Assembly: GCA_017417385.1 (NCBI GenBank)
Contig: JAFPZF010000080.1
Span: 1-42,526, forward strand
Direction: 5' to 3'
DNA from: Bacteroidales bacterium
Lineage (GTDB): Bacteria; Bacteroidota; Bacteroidia; Bacteroidales; Marinilabiliaceae
DNA length: 42,526 bases
A program made the translations under genes and the position numbers. Shown piece by piece: positions 40,251-42,526 of this stretch (positions within the stretch are counted from its first letter, which is position 1; every line of letters starts with the position of its first letter). Below the pieces are notes generated by a model. The model saw only the letters and a program-made list of their open reading frames with translations, searched no databases and was not told the DNA's origin.

Positions 40251-41648
40251 CTATTCCTCTGGGGCAAAGAGAGGATCCCAAGCTGGGAGCTTAGTCGGCT
40301 TCTGCTTGAGGACGTCGAGGACCTTCTGGGAGACATATTTCTTGTCGACGACGAGGCGGAACATATACTCGTTGAACCACTTGTCGGTCATGATGACATG
40401 GCCCTTGTAGCCCGAGTCGGCGCCCCAGGAGTTCTCGACCATCCACTTAGTCGGCTTGCCATCCTTGTCGAGGTCGACAGCCATGAGCGTCATAGCGTGG
40501 CTAGAAGCCGAGTCGAAGCTACGGATACGGTCAGCCTTGTCCATGTTGAACTTGATGCCGAAGAGCGACTCGTAGTCGTAGTTGTCAACAGAGAGGACGC
40601 CCGTCTTAGAGTTGTAGCACTTGCCGACGTCGCAGGAGAAGTACATCATCGTGCTATCCTTGATAGAGGCGATAGCGAAAGGCTTGATGTCGTCGACAGG
40701 GAGGTTGACGAAAGTCCAGTTGTCGCCGTCGTAGACGTGGCGGTCCAAGTCGATCGTGTAGAGCTTGTAGTACTCGCGAGTCGGGTCGTTCATGAGCATG
40801 ATGTAGGTGTTCTTGAGGTCGATGCCGACCATTTCCTGGTAGAAGCTCTTAGGGGTGTAGGTCTTCGTCTCGACAGGCTCGCCCTTAGAGTTGCTACGCG
40901 TCCATGAGAACTCGACAGGAGGCTCACCGAGGCAGACGGCGAGGATGTGGTAGACAGTCTTGAGCATCTCCGTCTTACGCTTAGCGAGGGCAGCCTTCTT
41001 CTCGCCGGCGGCGGCAGCCTTACGGAGCTGGAGGCCCCATTCGCGGAGCTGGCTCTTGAGGATCTGAGCCATCTTGGAAGTGTTGTTGGCGTTGAAGCTC
41101 TCGGGCATTACCTCAGCCGGGACGAGGCCGTACTTAGAGACGATGTCCTGGATGCCGGTGAACTGGCCGCCGTCGGAGAGAGGATTCTGGAAGAGCCATT
41201 CGACGAGCTTGTCGTCCATAGGCTTGGAGGCGTTGTCGATAGTTGCCTGGAGGAAGAGGTTGCACTTCTCGAGCTGGTCGTAGAAGAAGCAGTAGGACTG
41301 AGAGAACTGGAAGTCGCCGAGGTCGAACTTAGCGATGGCGCGAGCGCGCATGACGTTGAGTCCGGTGAAGAGCCAGCAGCGACCGCTGTGCTGTTGGTCG
41401 GTGATTCCTGAGGACTTGACCTTGTTGGAGAAGTGCTTGTCGTTGACGGCGGGGTTGTAGGCCGTCGTGCTGAGGCTGTTGATACTGTTGGCAGCGAGAG
41501 CGTTGCGTAGCGCCTTGTCGGCAGGGGAGAAAGAGTTGGCGTCTCTTAGTTGCTTGAGCGTCTCTGCCGATATGCCGCCGTCGGTAGCGTTTTGGGCCAA
41601 GGAGGCTGCGGAGATGGCGAGAGCACAAATAAGTGTGTAGAATCTCAT
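40251..41648 (-). CDS. pepC: Secreted C1B cysteine peptidase (aminopeptidase C / bleomycin hydrolase type)
   Basis: The 465-residue protein carries a signal peptide (MRFYTLICALAISAASLAQ) before a papain-like C1B domain. Catalytic Cys91 lies in TDQQHSGRCWLFTGLNVMR, with the oxyanion Gln just ahead. The catalytic His is in SASSHAMTLMAVDLDKDGKP (about 387) and Asn in KWMVENSWGADSGYKGH (about 409). SQSYCFFYDQLEKCN and NPLSDGGQFTGIQDIVSKYGLVP are typical of PepC. The cytosolic relatives lack a signal peptide, so this form is exported, as in other Bacteroidales. It probably trims peptides in the periplasm. Confidence 0.93.
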   Translation of the reverse strand: MRFYTLICALAISAASLAQNATDGGISAETLKQLRDANSFSPADKALRNALAANSINSLSTTAYNPAVNDKHFSNKVKSSGITDQQHSGRCWLFTGLNVMRARAIAKFDLGDFQFSQSYCFFYDQLEKCNLFLQATIDNASKPMDDKLVEWLFQNPLSDGGQFTGIQDIVSKYGLVPAEVMPESFNANNTSKMAQILKSQLREWGLQLRKAAAAGEKKAALAKRKTEMLKTVYHILAVCLGEPPVEFSWTRSNSKGEPVETKTYTPKSFYQEMVGIDLKNTYIMLMNDPTREYYKLYTIDLDRHVYDGDNWTFVNLPVDDIKPFAIASIKDSTMMYFSCDVGKCYNSKTGVLSVDNYDYESLFGIKFNMDKADRIRSFDSASSHAMTLMAVDLDKDGKPTKWMVENSWGADSGYKGHVIMTDKWFNEYMFRLVVDKKYVSQKVLDVLKQKPTKLPAWDPLFAPEE

Positions 41649-41677
41649 TGTATATTGTTGTAAATAAGTAACGAGTG

Positions 41678-41707
41678 CGAAGTTACGATTTTGCTGTCAA
41701 ACGGCAA
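41678..41707 (-). promoter_or_regulatory. Candidate promoter of pepC (TTG-N19-TAACTTCG)
   Basis: On the minus strand TTG at 41705-41707 is followed after 19 bases by TAACTTCG (41678-41685), one mismatch to the -7 consensus. It lies about 30 bases upstream of the pepC start at 41648. Confidence 0.45.
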
Positions 41708-42526
41708 TGTGCAATTCAATTAGCAATTAGCAATGGTCGGAATGGTCGGAGGGGTCGGAAGGGGCGTCGGAGGGGTCGGCGACGCGTGTTTTTTTTAGCC
41801 TCACACAGAGGGCACGGAGGCACAGAGTTTTTTAGATCACAGAGGCGAGCTTGCGCTCGCTGGGAGAACACAGAGGGTCGCCTGCGGCGGAGGGGAGAGC
41901 ACAGAGAGGGAAGGAGAGAGAAGAAGAGGACACGGAGGACGAGCTGACGCTCGGGAGAGGACACAGAGGGCGCCTTCGGCGAAAGGGAGACGGAGAGGCG
42001 GAAGGTTAACATAAGATGGGACAGGTCTAATACAGGGCTAACCAAATTAGCAATGTGCAATTAGGAGTTGGAATGGTCGGAGGGGCGTCGGAGGGGTCGG
42101 AGACGCGTGGTTTTTTTAGCCTCACACAGAGGGCACGGAGGCACAGAGAGGTCGCCTGGCGGCGACGAGAGAGCACAGAGAGGGAAGGAGAGAGAAGACG
42201 AGGACACGGAGGACGAGCTGACGCTCGGGGGAGGACACAGAGGGTCGCCTGCGGCGGAGGGGGACACGGAGGAGGGGGCGGAGTCGTCAGAGGATGGCGG
42301 GAGGGAAAAGGTAAAGAAAAGCGCATCGTAGATGCTTATACTCCATGGAGCGGGATTACAAATCCCCGCTCAACATCGGAGGGGTCGGAGACGCGTGTTT
42401 TTTTTAGCCTCACACAGAGGGCACGGAGGCACAGAGAGGTCGCCTGGCGGCGACGAGAGAGCACAGAGAGGGAAGGAGAGAGAAGAAGAGGACACGGAGG
42501 ACGAGCTGACGCTCGGGGGAGGACAC
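41701..42526 (+). repeat. Array of three composite intergenic repeat copies with mini-hairpins, running off the window
   Basis: Three copies of a unit begin near GACGCGTG at 41781, 42102 and 42390 (spacing 321 and 288). Each has a run of seven to eight Ts, then AGCCTCACACAGAGGGCACG, GAGGCACAGAG and blocks of CACAGAGG/CACGGAGG. These alternate with short GC-rich stems such as CGCC-TGC-GGCG, CGCC-TTC-GGCG, GCGAGC-TTGC-GCTCGC and GAG-CTGAC-GCTC. Between copies 1 and 2 is the GACAGGTCTAATACAGGGCT / AATTAGCAATGTGCAATTAG block. Short frames here (to about 114 codons) look spurious. No gene is seen from 41649 to the end. Confidence 0.8.
42348..42371. repeat. Hairpin GAGCGGG / CCCGCTC inside the array
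   Basis: GAGCGGGATTACAAATCCCC ending in GCTC forms a 7-base stem with a 10-base loop in the spacer between array copies 2 and 3. It sits in a segment (42309-42375) not shared with the other copies. Confidence 0.5.

Noticed and set aside
41675-42331. Short frames (60-114 codons) in the terminal repeat array
   Set aside because: They translate the CACAGAGG and TCGGAGG repeats in several frames, are Arg/Glu/Pro/Ser-only and share no start context.
41701-42526. CRISPR array
   Set aside because: Unit spacing is about 300 bases, repeats are long and internally repetitive, there are no unique 30-base spacers and no cas genes in the window.

Overview
The window looks like chromosomal DNA of a Bacteroidales bacterium, most likely Prevotella-like. 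The evidence is as follows. Putative promoters carry the Bacteroidetes -7 box TAnnTTTG, in three places with a -33 TTG exactly 19 bases upstream. Shine-Dalgarno sites are not evident. Families typical of the order are present (DUF1703-type AAA ATPase, DUF3108, DUF4834, DUF4857, a RhuM/YhcG cassette). The S8 protease ends in a tail of the 'DLTGRKV...GLYISGGKK' kind, common in secreted Prevotella/Bacteroides proteins. Most genes use many ATA (Ile), AGG (Arg) and GTC (Val) codons. All function calls are from reading motifs; no database search was run.

Layout. 1-828 (-): 3'-truncated AAA-ATPase/nuclease-like gene next to a composite intergenic repeat (941-1106). 1138-1929 (-): ksgA, divergent from a + strand run holding a membrane LytTR regulator, a zinc/manganese ABC transporter (znuA-znuC-znuB) and a secreted esterase (2018-6200). 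6323-9176: tsaB, a DUF3108 protein and an iron alcohol dehydrogenase. 9390-12522: a compact complete proline operon, proC-proB-proA. 12565-18112: secreted GH43 arabinanase-like enzyme, tsaC, thioesterase, glycyl-tRNA synthetase and a MATE exporter. 18326-20401: an AT-richer DUF262/DUF1524 protein resembling GmrSD-type defence nucleases. 20589-20999: VanZ-like protein.

20986-25933 (-): a tightly packed operon marC - RNase H1 - TPR protein - HD phosphohydrolase - DUF1294. 26038-27498 (-): DASS/SLC13 anion transporter with the best promoter in the window. 27809-29914 (-): secreted subtilisin-like protease with a perfect terminator. 30220-33336: a decaying accessory island. It contains rhuM and a DUF1016/PDDEXK nuclease (YhcG type). 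After these come an HsdS specificity-subunit remnant broken by a TAA codon and an internal deletion, and, on the other strand, DUF2442 with a frameshifted DUF4160. No HsdM or HsdR is present.

33760-33834: a tRNA gene with CAT anticodon (elongator Met or Ile2) with its own promoter and terminator. 33953-36779: ABC-2 type exporter operon (ATPase, permease, DUF4857). 36848-40092: lipoprotein, membrane protein, cmk, ispH, DUF4834. 40251-41648 (-): secreted PepC-type cysteine peptidase. 41701-42526: an array of three copies of an intergenic repeat built of CACAGAGG/CACGGAGG modules and mini-hairpins. Relatives of it lie in inverse orientation at 941-1106, and AT-rich parts recur at 14776 and 29999.

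Functional links: tsaB and tsaC both serve t6A formation on ANN-decoding tRNAs, a class that includes the CAT tRNA encoded here. The most unusual parts are the eroding restriction/toxin-like island, the isolated DUF262 gene, the composite repeat family, and several palindromes placed on promoters.
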